From assembly GCA_902579105.1 (NCBI GenBank), contig CACHFM010000004.1, positions 1 to 64,000 of the forward strand: a stretch of 64,000 bases of DNA. The letters are read 5' to 3'. This document shows, in pieces, positions 19,639-28,954 of the stretch. Source of the stretch: an uncultured Pelagibacteraceae bacterium (GTDB taxonomy: Bacteria; Pseudomonadota; Alphaproteobacteria; Pelagibacterales; Pelagibacteraceae). Position numbers and translations under genes: made by a program. The notes beneath the pieces are model-generated. The model did not search any database, was not told the origin of the DNA, and saw only the letters and a list, made by a program, of their open reading frames with translations. Numbering within the stretch: position 1 is the stretch's first letter; every line of letters begins with the position of its first letter.

Positions 19639-20546
19639 TGGAATTTTTACCTTATGCAATAAAATGGTTAGAAGTTATTCTGAGATGGGGTCATGTATTA
19701 TTTGCAATATTATGGGTTGGCAATAGTTTTTTATTTAATTACTTAGACAACAATTTAAATAAAAATATAACAAGTGATGATATTGATGGTGAAGGATATC
19801 TAATGCATTCTGGTTTTTTTTATAAACTATCAAGGTTAAAAACATCACCACCCCAGGATTATTTAAATAGATTAGTAATCTTTAAATGGCAAAGTTATTT
19901 AACTTTTGTAACTGGAATGTTGCTCCTAATTGTAATTTATTATTATAATGCCGGAGTATTAATGGTTGATAAACGTGTTTTGTTAATACCTCCTAGTTAT
20001 GCCATTATTATCTCACTTTTATCATTAATTGTTTTTTGGTTTGTTTATGATCTTTTATGTAAATCTAAATTGATTGAAAATAATATATTATTTATTTCTA
20101 CAGCAATCATTTTGCTAGCACTTGTTTCTTTTGCTATGACTAAATTATTTGGTCCAAAATTTGCAATTTTAAGTGTTGGATTAATTATAGGTACTAATAT
20201 GTTTGGCAATGTTTTTACAGTAATTATACCTAATCAAATGAACATCATTAGTAGTAGCGAAAGAGGTGAAAAATTTGATATGAGCTTATCCTTAGCGGCC
20301 AAACAACGCTCAATTCATAATAACTATTCTACTTTTTTGGTATTATTTATAATGCTTTCGGGCCATTCTAGTTTTTTAGTTTATCATCAATACAACTGGT
20401 TAATATTATGTGCGATTGCTATTATTTCTGGAGTGGCAAGACATTATTTTAATTTAAGAGGAAGAAACATTCACAGGTTGTATATCTTAATTTCTTCAAT
20501 AATAGCTCTTATCGTTCTTGCAGTTTTAGTTTTATTATTTAAATAA
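19635..20546 (+). CDS. puuD: urate oxidase PuuD, membrane domain only (no C-terminal cytochrome c)
   Basis: ILRWGHVLFAILWVGNSFLFNYLDN, MFGNVFTVIIPNQ, multi-TM; ORF ends LVLLFK with no CxxCH. Confidence 0.83.
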   Translation: MMEFLPYAIKWLEVILRWGHVLFAILWVGNSFLFNYLDNNLNKNITSDDIDGEGYLMHSGFFYKLSRLKTSPPQDYLNRLVIFKWQSYLTFVTGMLLLIVIYYYNAGVLMVDKRVLLIPPSYAIIISLLSLIVFWFVYDLLCKSKLIENNILFISTAIILLALVSFAMTKLFGPKFAILSVGLIIGTNMFGNVFTVIIPNQMNIISSSERGEKFDMSLSLAAKQRSIHNNYSTFLVLFIMLSGHSSFLVYHQYNWLILCAIAIISGVARHYFNLRGRNIHRLYILISSIIALIVLAVLVLLFK

Positions 20547-20561
20547 TTAGTTATAAAAATT

Positions 20562-21086
20562 ATGACAGAAAAATTAATTGTTAGCTGGGATGAGTATAAT
20601 AAAACAGTTGAGAAACTAGCAATTCAAATTCATGAAAGTGGTTATAAACCTACAATCTTAATTGGAATTATGCGTGGAGCCGCACCGATGATAGATGTCT
20701 TAAGCAGAATTTTTAAATTAAAATGTGCATATCTTGCTGTTGAGTCATATAGTGGAAAGGGTGTAGAGGATGAACAGGGTGATATTGTGTTCTCAAGAGA
20801 AATGAGTTCCATCGCTCCAAATATGGGTGGAAAAATTCTTTTATGTGATGATTTATCTGATACTGGAATTACTTTTAATAAAAGTATTGATTGGTTAAAA
20901 AAATATGAACCGATAAAAAATAAAATTGAAGATATAAAAACGGCAACACTTTTTAAAAAGAAAAAATCTACTTTTGAACCTGATTATTGCGCAGTTAAAC
21001 TTCCAGATAACCCTTGGATTGTTCAGCCGTTTGAAGTTTATGAAGAACTAAGAATTGAAGATATTAAAGAGAAACATCTTAAATAA
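20562..21086 (+). CDS. purine phosphoribosyltransferase (xanthine/hypoxanthine PRT-like)
   Basis: PRPP-binding motif LLCDDLSDTGITF; TILIGIMRGAAPMIDVLSR. Confidence 0.82.
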   Translation: MTEKLIVSWDEYNKTVEKLAIQIHESGYKPTILIGIMRGAAPMIDVLSRIFKLKCAYLAVESYSGKGVEDEQGDIVFSREMSSIAPNMGGKILLCDDLSDTGITFNKSIDWLKKYEPIKNKIEDIKTATLFKKKKSTFEPDYCAVKLPDNPWIVQPFEVYEELRIEDIKEKHLK

Positions 21087-21113
21087 AAAAGGCCAGTATT
21101 AAACTGGCCTTTT
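21087..21113. terminator. bidirectional Rho-independent terminator between convergent genes
   Basis: Perfect inverted repeat AAAAGGCCAGT-ATTAA-ACTGGCCTTTT directly after the PRT stop. Confidence 0.92.
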
Positions 21114-21136
21114 AAATTTAAAATTACTTAGCAAAA

Positions 21137-22207
21137 TTAATTAGGTATATCTCCTTCAACACCTTTTACATAAGTCATCATTCCTGCAAGCATACCATCA
21201 TCTGCAGTTTTACCATCAGCAACCATTAAATTACCTTTTTGGTCATAAATTGGTCCTGTAAAAGAATGAACTTTTCCAGAAGCTAAATCTGCTTCAAGTT
21301 TTTTAACTTTAGCTTTTAAGTCGGCAGGAAGAGCAGAGTCTAGGTCAGATATAACAACCATACCATCACCAATACCATGCCATGTATCTTTTTGATTCCA
21401 AGTGCCATTTGCTACAGCTTTAACCCTATCAACATAATAAGGTCCCCAATTATTTTCGACTGATGTCAATACCGCTTTAGGTGCAAATTTATCCATATCA
21501 CTTGCTTGACCAAAAGCATAAACTCCAGCTTTTTCAGCAATTTGAACAATAGCAGTACTGTCAGTGTGTTGAGCAATAACATCTGCACCCTGGTCAATTA
21601 ATGCTTTAGCTGCTTCAGCTTCTTTACCTGGATCATACCAAGTAAAAGCCCAAACAATTTTTGTTTTGATATTTGGATTCACTTTTTGAGCTGCTAAAGT
21701 AAATGAGTTAATTCCTCTTATCACTTCAGGAATTGGAAAAGATGCAACATATCCAATAACATTAGATTTTGTCATTGTACCAGCAATTGTTCCTAAGATA
21801 GTTCTTCCTTCATAGAATCTAGCTGCATATGTTGAAACATTTGGATGTTCTCTTTTATATCCAGTAGCATGTTCAAATTTTACGTTAGGAAACTCTTTTG
21901 CAACTTTGTTAGTTGGATTCATATATCCAAAACTAGTTGTAAAAATAACGTCATGACCAGAATTAGCTAATTGTCTAAGAACTCTCTCAGCATCAGCACT
22001 TTCTGGGACACCTTCCACGTATGTTGTTTTAAATCCGGCAGCTTCTACAGCTTTTCTACCTACATCATGCTGATAAGTCCATCCATGGTCACCAGTAGGA
22101 CCAATATAAACAAATGCTGCTTTAACATCTTTTGCTACAGCAGAAACAGTTAATGTAAATAAGAAAACTAAAGAAGAAACCAAAGAACGAGTAAATATTT
22201 TATGCAT
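21137..22207 (-). CDS. BMP-family ABC transporter substrate-binding protein (predicted purine nucleoside/nucleobase)
   Basis: Signal peptide; AAFVYIGPTGDHGWTYQHDVGRKAVE; DVIFTTSFGYMNP; genomic context. Confidence 0.9.
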   Translation of the reverse strand: MHKIFTRSLVSSLVFLFTLTVSAVAKDVKAAFVYIGPTGDHGWTYQHDVGRKAVEAAGFKTTYVEGVPESADAERVLRQLANSGHDVIFTTSFGYMNPTNKVAKEFPNVKFEHATGYKREHPNVSTYAARFYEGRTILGTIAGTMTKSNVIGYVASFPIPEVIRGINSFTLAAQKVNPNIKTKIVWAFTWYDPGKEAEAAKALIDQGADVIAQHTDSTAIVQIAEKAGVYAFGQASDMDKFAPKAVLTSVENNWGPYYVDRVKAVANGTWNQKDTWHGIGDGMVVISDLDSALPADLKAKVKKLEADLASGKVHSFTGPIYDQKGNLMVADGKTADDGMLAGMMTYVKGVEGDIPN

Positions 22208-22284
22208 AAATTTATATTCCCTTTTAGTTTTTTTTAAAAATTAAGCTTAAAGTAAATTATGTAAAAAAAAATAATTATTTTAAT

Positions 22285-23211
22285 TTAATTATCTTTATAA
22301 AATGATTTACCTAGAGAACTAGGAGTACTTAGTCTTATTTTTCTACTATCACGAGAAATTACAACTAATACTATTATTGTAATTATATAAGGAAGGGCTG
22401 ATAAAAACTGCACAGGAATTCTTACTCCAATTGCCTGCATGTGAAATTGAATTATTGTTAACCCACCAAAAATCATCGCGCCAAACAGAATTTTAATTGG
22501 ATTCCATGTCGAGAATACTACTAATGCTAGAGCGATCCAGCCTCTACCTCCAGTCATATTTTCAATCCACTGAGGAGTGTAAATCATAGATAAATAGGCG
22601 CCAGCAAGTCCACACATGGCTCCACCATAAAGTATGCATGAATAACGGACCAACTTAACATTTATACCTTGGTTGGATGCAGAAACGGGAGAGTCTCCTA
22701 CTGCTCTTACAATTAATCCTATCTTCGTTTTTTTTAAAAAAAAATTTGTTAAAAAAGGTAATGCAAATGCAAAATAAAATACAACAGAGTGTCCAAATAA
22801 TATTGGGCCTAAAAAAGGTATAGTATCCTTTAAACCATCAAATAAAACAGGAAATTCCTTTCCTGGAATACCAACAAAGTTCTTTCCGATCATTGCTGAA
22901 ATTCCTATACCAAATATAGTCAGTGCCAAGCCAGTTGCCACGTGATTTGTAATTAATGTTTGGGTCAAAAAGGCAAAAATAGAAGAAATTAATAATCCTG
23001 CTAACATTGCACCAATAACTGCAATAAATAAATTTCCTGTAACAGTCATAAGAGCAAAACCTGATATAGCTCCTATAATCATCATTCCTTCAACACCTAG
23101 ATTTAGAACACCTGATCTTTCTGTAATAAGTTCTCCACAAGATGCCAGAATTAATGGCACTGCCGAGGCCATGATAGATGCAAGTATAAGTCCAATGAAA
23201 TTTATATCCAT
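22285..23211 (-). CDS. BMP-type ABC transporter permease
   Basis: SAVPLILASCGELITERSGVLNLGVEGMMIIGA, multi-TM. Confidence 0.92.
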   Translation of the reverse strand: MDINFIGLILASIMASAVPLILASCGELITERSGVLNLGVEGMMIIGAISGFALMTVTGNLFIAVIGAMLAGLLISSIFAFLTQTLITNHVATGLALTIFGIGISAMIGKNFVGIPGKEFPVLFDGLKDTIPFLGPILFGHSVVFYFAFALPFLTNFFLKKTKIGLIVRAVGDSPVSASNQGINVKLVRYSCILYGGAMCGLAGAYLSMIYTPQWIENMTGGRGWIALALVVFSTWNPIKILFGAMIFGGLTIIQFHMQAIGVRIPVQFLSALPYIITIIVLVVISRDSRKIRLSTPSSLGKSFYKDN

Positions 23212-23213
23212 AA

Positions 23214-24329
23214 TTATTTTTTTGATCCTATAAATTTAAATTTAAAAAATAGTAAATAATCTGAAGCAAGAAGAAAAAATAAAATCATTCCTTGAAATAC
23301 TTGACCAGTATATTTTGGAATTTGCATAAAGATTTGAGCAGTTTCTGCACCTAAATAAGTGATTGCAACGACTAGTGATGCAAAAATTATTCCAACTGGG
23401 TGTAAGCGCCCTAAAAAGGCAACAATTATTGCAGTAAAACCATAATCTGGAGACACTTCTCTATGAAGTTGTCCAATTGGTCCGGTAATTTCTCCAACTC
23501 CAGCAAGACCCGCACAAGCACCACTAATTAAAAAAACTAGAATGATCATTTTTTTACCTTTATATCCCGCATATCTTGCTGTCTTTAAACTAAAACCTGA
23601 AACCTTCATTTGGAAACCTAAATATGTTTTATAAAAAATGAACCAACTTATAATTACTGCAGCTAAAGCTAAAAATATACCTGCATGAATTCTTAAACCT
23701 TCAAATAATAAGGGAAGTCTTGCAGATTCACTAAATTGTCTAGTTTCAGGAAAGTTAAATCCTTCAGGATTACTCCATGGCCCAACAACAAGATAGTCTA
23801 AAATTAATTTTGAAACATATACCAACATAAGACTAACTAATATTTCATTAGTATTAAAATAAGTTTTTAAAATAGCAGGTATTGATGCATAAAGCATTCC
23901 ACCTACAGCACCAGCAAGTAAAACTATTGGAAGAATATAAAAACCTTCTTGATTATAAAATAGTAAAGCTACTCCTCCTGAAACTATAGCGCCAAAAGTT
24001 AACTGACCTTCTGCTCCGATATTCCAATTATTACTTTTAAAACAAAAAGATAAACCTATTGCAATTAAGCATAAAGGTGTAGCTTTTAGAAGTAGCTCAC
24101 TAAATCCGTACATATCTGCTATCGGAACTATGAAAAAAAACTTAAGAGCCTCAAAAGGTTTGAAACCTAAAATATAAAAAATTAAGCCACCAGCAACTAA
24201 AGTAAGAAAAATTGCTAATACAGGTGTTAAAAAAAATATTGCTCTTGAAGGCTGATCTCTTTTAACAATTTTAATCAATTTCTCCCCCTCCCATAAGCAT
24301 ACCAAGTTTTTCGGAGGTAACTTCATCAC
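23214..24329 (-). CDS. BMP-type ABC transporter permease
   Basis: IGLSFCFKSNNWNIGAEGQLTFGAI; true start may be the internal TTG at 24278 (LIKIVKRDQPSR..), reducing overlap with the ATPase gene. Confidence 0.9.
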   Translation of the reverse strand: MMKLPPKNLVCLWEGEKLIKIVKRDQPSRAIFFLTPVLAIFLTLVAGGLIFYILGFKPFEALKFFFIVPIADMYGFSELLLKATPLCLIAIGLSFCFKSNNWNIGAEGQLTFGAIVSGGVALLFYNQEGFYILPIVLLAGAVGGMLYASIPAILKTYFNTNEILVSLMLVYVSKLILDYLVVGPWSNPEGFNFPETRQFSESARLPLLFEGLRIHAGIFLALAAVIISWFIFYKTYLGFQMKVSGFSLKTARYAGYKGKKMIILVFLISGACAGLAGVGEITGPIGQLHREVSPDYGFTAIIVAFLGRLHPVGIIFASLVVAITYLGAETAQIFMQIPKYTGQVFQGMILFFLLASDYLLFFKFKFIGSKK

Positions 24330-25770
24330 CTTCCATTATTTTTGATAGCTTTCCCTTGTGGATAACAGAAATTTTATCACTCAACTTTAACAACTCATCA
24401 GTATCTGTAGAAATTAAAATTATTGATTTATTCTGTTCATTTATTTTAATCAAAGTTTCATGAATATAATTTATCGCTCCAACATCAAGACCCCATGTAG
24501 GATTAAAACAAATTAATAAATCTGGTGAAGTTATTAATTCTCTTCCAATAATTAGTTTTTGCAAATTTCCACCTGATAAAAATTGGCTTTTTAATTCAAT
24601 ATTATCTGTATTAACATTAAAGTCAGATATGATTTTTTTAGAATGTTCTTTAATTTTATTTTCATTTATTAGACCATTATTGAAAAAATTTGATGATTTA
24701 AAATTGTTTAAAGCCACATTCTCAAAAATTTTCATTTGAGGAATTGCGGCCTGTTCCAGCCTATCTTCTGGAGAAAAAGCCATTAAATATTCTCTTCTTT
24801 CTTGTGGATTAAGATCTCCAATAAAATTTTTATTAAATTCTATTGAACTTTTATTTGAAATAATTTCACCACTTAAAATTTGAAATAACTCACTCTGACC
24901 ATTGCCTGATATTCCTGCTATTCCCAAACATTCACCACGATTAAGCGAAAAATTAATATTTTTTAAATTTGTTTCAAAAGGGTCTTCACTAGTAAAATTG
25001 AGATCAGTAATTTTTATTAATAGATCTGAAGAAGATTGCGTTATTTTTTTTTTTTTAATTGTTTTTAAATTTTGACCCACCATTTTATTTGCTAGTGACT
25101 CAATGTTTTCTTCTTTGATTTGACTTATAGAAACAAGTTTGCCCTTTCTCATAACTGCAACTTCATCGCAAAGTTGCATTACTTCTTTAAGTTTGTGTGT
25201 AATATAAATAATTAAAATTCCTTCCTCAGAAAATTTTTTTAATGATAAAAACAATTCACTTGTTTCTTGCTCTGTTAGTACTGATGTAGGCTCATCCATA
25301 ATTAGGACTTTAGGGTTTCTTATAAGACATCTAATTATTTCTACTTTTTGTTTTTGGCCTGCCGAAAGATTTAATACAGGAATATCAAGATTTATTGAAA
25401 AATTATATTTTTTCATAGTTAATTTAATTTTTTCTCTGAGATTTTCTTTTGTTTCATCTGAGTCAATTATTAAATTCTCGAATACAGATAAAGTTTCAAA
25501 AAGATTGAAGTGCTGAAAAACCATACCAATATCATTTTTTTTTGCATCAAGAGGAGAGTTTAATTTTAAAATATTTTTGTTTAAAAATATTTCACCTTCA
25601 TCTGGCATAATTACTCCAGATAAAATTTTTACCAATGTTGATTTACCAGCTCCATTTTCTCCTAGTAATGCGTATATTTTTCCACTTTCAAATTCTAATG
25701 AAACACTATCATTTGCAATACACCCAGGATAAATTTTAGTTACATTTAATATTTTTAAATTTGTATTCAT
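24271..25770 (-). CDS. ABC transporter ATP-binding protein with two NBDs (BMP/nucleoside type)
   Basis: Walker A GENGAGKSTLVKIL; LSAGQKQKVEIIRCL; second domain GISGNGQSELFQIL and LSGGNLQKLIIGREL. Confidence 0.94.
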   Translation of the reverse strand: MNTNLKILNVTKIYPGCIANDSVSLEFESGKIYALLGENGAGKSTLVKILSGVIMPDEGEIFLNKNILKLNSPLDAKKNDIGMVFQHFNLFETLSVFENLIIDSDETKENLREKIKLTMKKYNFSINLDIPVLNLSAGQKQKVEIIRCLIRNPKVLIMDEPTSVLTEQETSELFLSLKKFSEEGILIIYITHKLKEVMQLCDEVAVMRKGKLVSISQIKEENIESLANKMVGQNLKTIKKKKITQSSSDLLIKITDLNFTSEDPFETNLKNINFSLNRGECLGIAGISGNGQSELFQILSGEIISNKSSIEFNKNFIGDLNPQERREYLMAFSPEDRLEQAAIPQMKIFENVALNNFKSSNFFNNGLINENKIKEHSKKIISDFNVNTDNIELKSQFLSGGNLQKLIIGRELITSPDLLICFNPTWGLDVGAINYIHETLIKINEQNKSIILISTDTDELLKLSDKISVIHKGKLSKIMEGDEVTSEKLGMLMGGGEID

Positions 25771-25773
25771 AAA

Positions 25774-26364
25774 TTATTTTAAAGGTATAGAATTTTTTTC
25801 TTTTGATAATTGATATTTATTTGATAGGTCAATATATGTTTTTTTAATTTGATTAAACGACTTTGTTAATTCTTTTTTATTATCAGTTTTTAATTCTTCT
25901 ATTAAATTATTAATAGCATAACTTTTCCAATATGAATTTTCTTTTAAATAGTTTCCATTAGTAATATTAAAAACTTCTTTAAGGATGTTTAAATCATGAG
26001 GAATATTAAATTCGTCAGAAGTCGATTCATATGGAAAAAGGTAATAAAAATTATCAAAACCTCCAAAAGTAATTGCACTTAAACATAAACTGCAAGGCTC
26101 GTGAGAGCTTAAGAAGATACAATTTTTTTCATCAGGCCTCATTTTCTTATCTAATTCATAAAATTTTTTTAATGTATAAATTTCACCATGCCACAAAGGA
26201 TTTTTTGTTTCATTATTTGATCCAGCAACTACCAATGAGTGATCATCTTTTTTTATTATAGCAGCTCCAAAAATCTTATTGCCCAAATTAACTCCCTCAA
26301 ATGTTAATGGTAAAATCTCATCTTTAAAAGCTTTTAAAAATCTATCTAATAGTATTTCGCTCAT
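25774..26364 (-). CDS. CDA-fold nucleoside/nucleobase deaminase
   Basis: LWHGEIYTLKKFYEL, SSHEPCSLCLSAITFGGFDNFYYLF; start placed at MSEILLDRF (listed ORF starts at 26415). Confidence 0.8.
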   Translation of the reverse strand: MSEILLDRFLKAFKDEILPLTFEGVNLGNKIFGAAIIKKDDHSLVVAGSNNETKNPLWHGEIYTLKKFYELDKKMRPDEKNCIFLSSHEPCSLCLSAITFGGFDNFYYLFPYESTSDEFNIPHDLNILKEVFNITNGNYLKENSYWKSYAINNLIEELKTDNKKELTKSFNQIKKTYIDLSNKYQLSKEKNSIPLK

Positions 26365-26392
26365 ATAATTGAAATATAAATTAAAAACCTTA

Positions 26393-26416
26393 CTTGTGAG
26401 TAGAAATCCCCACAAG
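26393..26416. repeat. 24-bp imperfect palindrome, copy 1 (CTTGTGAGTAGAAATCCCCACAAG)
   Basis: 22/24 identical to the perfect palindrome at 28340-28363. Confidence 0.75.
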
Positions 26417-26524
26417 CATTATAAAAAATTATTTTTAAACATTACTGAATAATTTGGATTTTATTAACAAAATTCAACTAATAAGTTTATATTTATGCCA
26501 CAATTGGGTTGTTAATATAAATTT

Positions 26525-26830
26525 ATGCAAAAAATAAGATTCTTTTTAATTATTTTAGCGATGTTAGTCATGATTACAGGGTGCCAAACTGTTAAAGAAA
26601 AAACAGATGCAATTGTAGAAAAAGAGAATGAAAAATTAAGTGAATATATTGGAAAATCTGCCAGCAAACTTCAAATGGAATTAGGAAAACCTGATGAAGA
26701 TTTTAAAAATGCAAAAGGTAATTTTGAATTTATTTATAATACAAAAAAATATTTAATTCCTTGTGAAAGAAGATTTGAAATAAATTCAGAAAATATCGTT
26801 GTCGGCTTTGTATCCAACGGTTGCTTTTAA
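26525..26830 (+). CDS. small lipoprotein of unknown function
   Basis: Signal peptide with lipobox MLVMITGCQT; C-terminal Cys pair region IPCERRFEINSENIVVGFVSNGCF. Confidence 0.7.
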   Translation: MQKIRFFLIILAMLVMITGCQTVKEKTDAIVEKENEKLSEYIGKSASKLQMELGKPDEDFKNAKGNFEFIYNTKKYLIPCERRFEINSENIVVGFVSNGCF

Positions 26831-27005
26831 AAACTTATTTTAAGAAAAAATAGAATTTTAATATTTTTCTTTTACTGGTTGAATTTAATCTGCTCATTAT
26901 AGGTTTTTTAACTCATCTATATATATAAATTCTAAATCAAATTTTTTTTTTATATAAATTTATAACTAATAATGTAACGTCGATTAAGATAACTACGGAG
27001 GTTAA

Positions 27006-28328
27006 ATGACTTCAAGTAAAACACAAGCGGGCTCAACAAGTAGTCCAGACAAGAAACTTCCATTAAACAAATCCATACCTTTAGGAATTCAGCATGTACT
27101 AGCAATGTTTGCGGGTAATATAACTGTTCCTATAATTGTGGCTGGAGTTTTTGGTCAAACGCCTGAACAAAAAATATTTTTAATTCAAATGGCTTTATTT
27201 GTTGCTGGAGTTGCAACAATAATTCAAACTGTTGGATATAAAGATATTGGTGCAAGGCTACCTATAATTCAAGGTACAAGTTTTGCATTTATACCAATCA
27301 TGTTACCATTTAAAGCTGCAGGATTAGGTGCAGTTTTTACAGCAGCATTCATTGGAGGAATTTTTCAAATTTTCATTGGAAAAGTTTTAAAACCAATAAG
27401 ACATCTTTTTCCACCATTAGTCACAGGTATAGTTGTATTAATGATCGGATTTAGTTTGCTTAAAGTTGGTTTCATGTATGCTGGTGGTGGTGGATGGTTA
27501 ATGAATAATAAACCTGAAATTTTTGCAAATACAAATCACTTAACTGTAGCTTTTACTGTTTTTATAGTTGCTATTTTTTTTAATAGAAAAGGTAAAGGAA
27601 TGGCTTCTTCAGCTTCGATACTAATTGGAATAGTTGCTGGATTTTTAGTTGCCATGGCGTTAGGCATGGTTAACTACGGTAAAATTGCATCAGCATCTTG
27701 GTTTGCTCTTCCAATGCCACTTCAATATGGAATAGATTTTGTTCCAGGTGCAATAATTCTAATGTTATTTATGTCAATTGTTACAACAATTGAAACAATT
27801 GGAGACATAAGTGCTACCACAATGGGCGGTGCTAAAAGAGAAGCGACCGACAAAGAATTATCAGGTGGAATAATGGCAGACGGAGTTGGAACTGCTTTTG
27901 GTGCCTTGTTCAATGCAATGCCCAATACATCCTATTCTCAAAATGCAGGATTAGTTGCATTTACAGGAGTAGTAAGCAGACATGTTGGAACTATAGCTGG
28001 AGTAATTTTAGTTCTAATGGGTTTATTTCCAAAATTAGGTGGAATAATTGCTGCAATGCCAGAATCTGTAATTGGTGGAGCTGCGATAATTATGTTTGGA
28101 ATGATAGCAGCTGCAGGAATTAAATTAATTTCAAAATCAGAAATGAGTCAAAGAAATTTACTAATCTTAGCTCTTTCATTATCTTTTGGAATTGGAATGT
28201 CATTATTGCCTGACTTTGTTAAAAATATTCCAGATTTTGGAATAAGTTTAAAACTACTGTTAACTACTGGACTTATACCTGCTGGATTATTAGCATTTGT
28301 TTTAAATGCAATAATGTCAGAAAAATAA
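27006..28328 (+). CDS. NCS2-family purine (xanthine/urate/uracil-type) permease
   Basis: SIPLGIQHVLAMFAGNITVPIIVAG, RLPIIQGTSFAFIP, NAMPNTSYSQNAGLVAFTGVVSRHVG; GGAGG ribosome site upstream. Confidence 0.92.
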   Translation: MTSSKTQAGSTSSPDKKLPLNKSIPLGIQHVLAMFAGNITVPIIVAGVFGQTPEQKIFLIQMALFVAGVATIIQTVGYKDIGARLPIIQGTSFAFIPIMLPFKAAGLGAVFTAAFIGGIFQIFIGKVLKPIRHLFPPLVTGIVVLMIGFSLLKVGFMYAGGGGWLMNNKPEIFANTNHLTVAFTVFIVAIFFNRKGKGMASSASILIGIVAGFLVAMALGMVNYGKIASASWFALPMPLQYGIDFVPGAIILMLFMSIVTTIETIGDISATTMGGAKREATDKELSGGIMADGVGTAFGALFNAMPNTSYSQNAGLVAFTGVVSRHVGTIAGVILVLMGLFPKLGGIIAAMPESVIGGAAIIMFGMIAAAGIKLISKSEMSQRNLLILALSLSFGIGMSLLPDFVKNIPDFGISLKLLLTTGLIPAGLLAFVLNAIMSEK

Positions 28329-28339
28329 ATAATATTTTA

Positions 28340-28363
28340 CTTGTGGGGAGAAATCCCCACAAG
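28340..28363. repeat. 24-bp perfect palindrome, copy 2 (CTTGTGGGG-AGAAAT-CCCCACAAG); possible terminator or operator
   Basis: 9-bp perfect arms, between convergent NCS2 permease and hsp20. Confidence 0.85.
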
Positions 28364-28373
28364 CAAGGTAAAC

Positions 28374-28820
28374 TTATTTGATTTCGATAAGTTTTTTCTT
28401 TTTATGTTCTGGAACTATTCTCTCACAAGAAATTGTTAAAAGACCATCTTTAAGTTCAGCATTACCAATTTTAACGTCATCGGCAATAGTGAATGATCTT
28501 GCAAATTGTCTTTGAGAAATTCCTTTATGAATAATTTCTCCATCAACATTACTATCTTCAGATTTATTAACTCTTTTAGTTCTTACAGTTAATAAATTAT
28601 CTTCAAACTCAACCTCAACATCTTTTTTGTTAAAGCCAGCTAATGCTAATTCGATAGCATAATTGTCCTTACCAGTTTTTCTGATGTTGTAAGGTGGATA
28701 ATTTGATTGCATAGTCAAATTACCATTCCCTAACATATTTTCAAATTGGTCAAACATATCATCAAAACCAATTGAAAAAGGTCTTAGGGAGTTAAATATA
28801 GATAGATCCTTACTTGTCAT
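28374..28820 (-). CDS. small heat shock protein (Hsp20/IbpA family)
   Basis: Alpha-crystallin domain YNIRKTGKDNYAIELALAGFNKKDVEVEFEDNLLTVRT; start placed at MTSKDL with AGGAGG upstream (listed ORF starts at 28841). Confidence 0.93.
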   Translation of the reverse strand: MTSKDLSIFNSLRPFSIGFDDMFDQFENMLGNGNLTMQSNYPPYNIRKTGKDNYAIELALAGFNKKDVEVEFEDNLLTVRTKRVNKSEDSNVDGEIIHKGISQRQFARSFTIADDVKIGNAELKDGLLTISCERIVPEHKKKKLIEIK

Positions 28821-28881
28821 AAATCCTCCTTTATTAAGCAAGTTATTTTAAATAAGTCCCATTAGGCGACTTACTGATTAT

Positions 28882-28909
28882 ATATGGTGTTTAATTTTAA
28901 TATTTCAAG
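28882..28909 (-). promoter_or_regulatory. sigma32 (RpoH)-type heat-shock promoter of hsp20
   Basis: Reverse strand CTTGAAA-N13-CACCATAT versus consensus CTTGAAA-N(11-16)-CCCCATNT. Confidence 0.78.
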
Positions 28910-28954
28910 ATATAAATTTCTTGAAAATTTAAAAAAAATTTTTATTTTTTAAAT

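Noticed and set aside
26831-27005. Possible purine riboswitch upstream of the NCS2 permease
   Set aside because: The 175-nt leader is AU-rich but I could not find the conserved purine-riboswitch core or a convincing three-way junction; only a GGAGG ribosome site is clear.
28820-28875. ROSE/fourU RNA thermometer masking the hsp20 ribosome site
   Set aside because: A hairpin exists, but it does not pair with the AGGAGG and no CCUCC-type or U4 anti-SD segment is visible in the leader.
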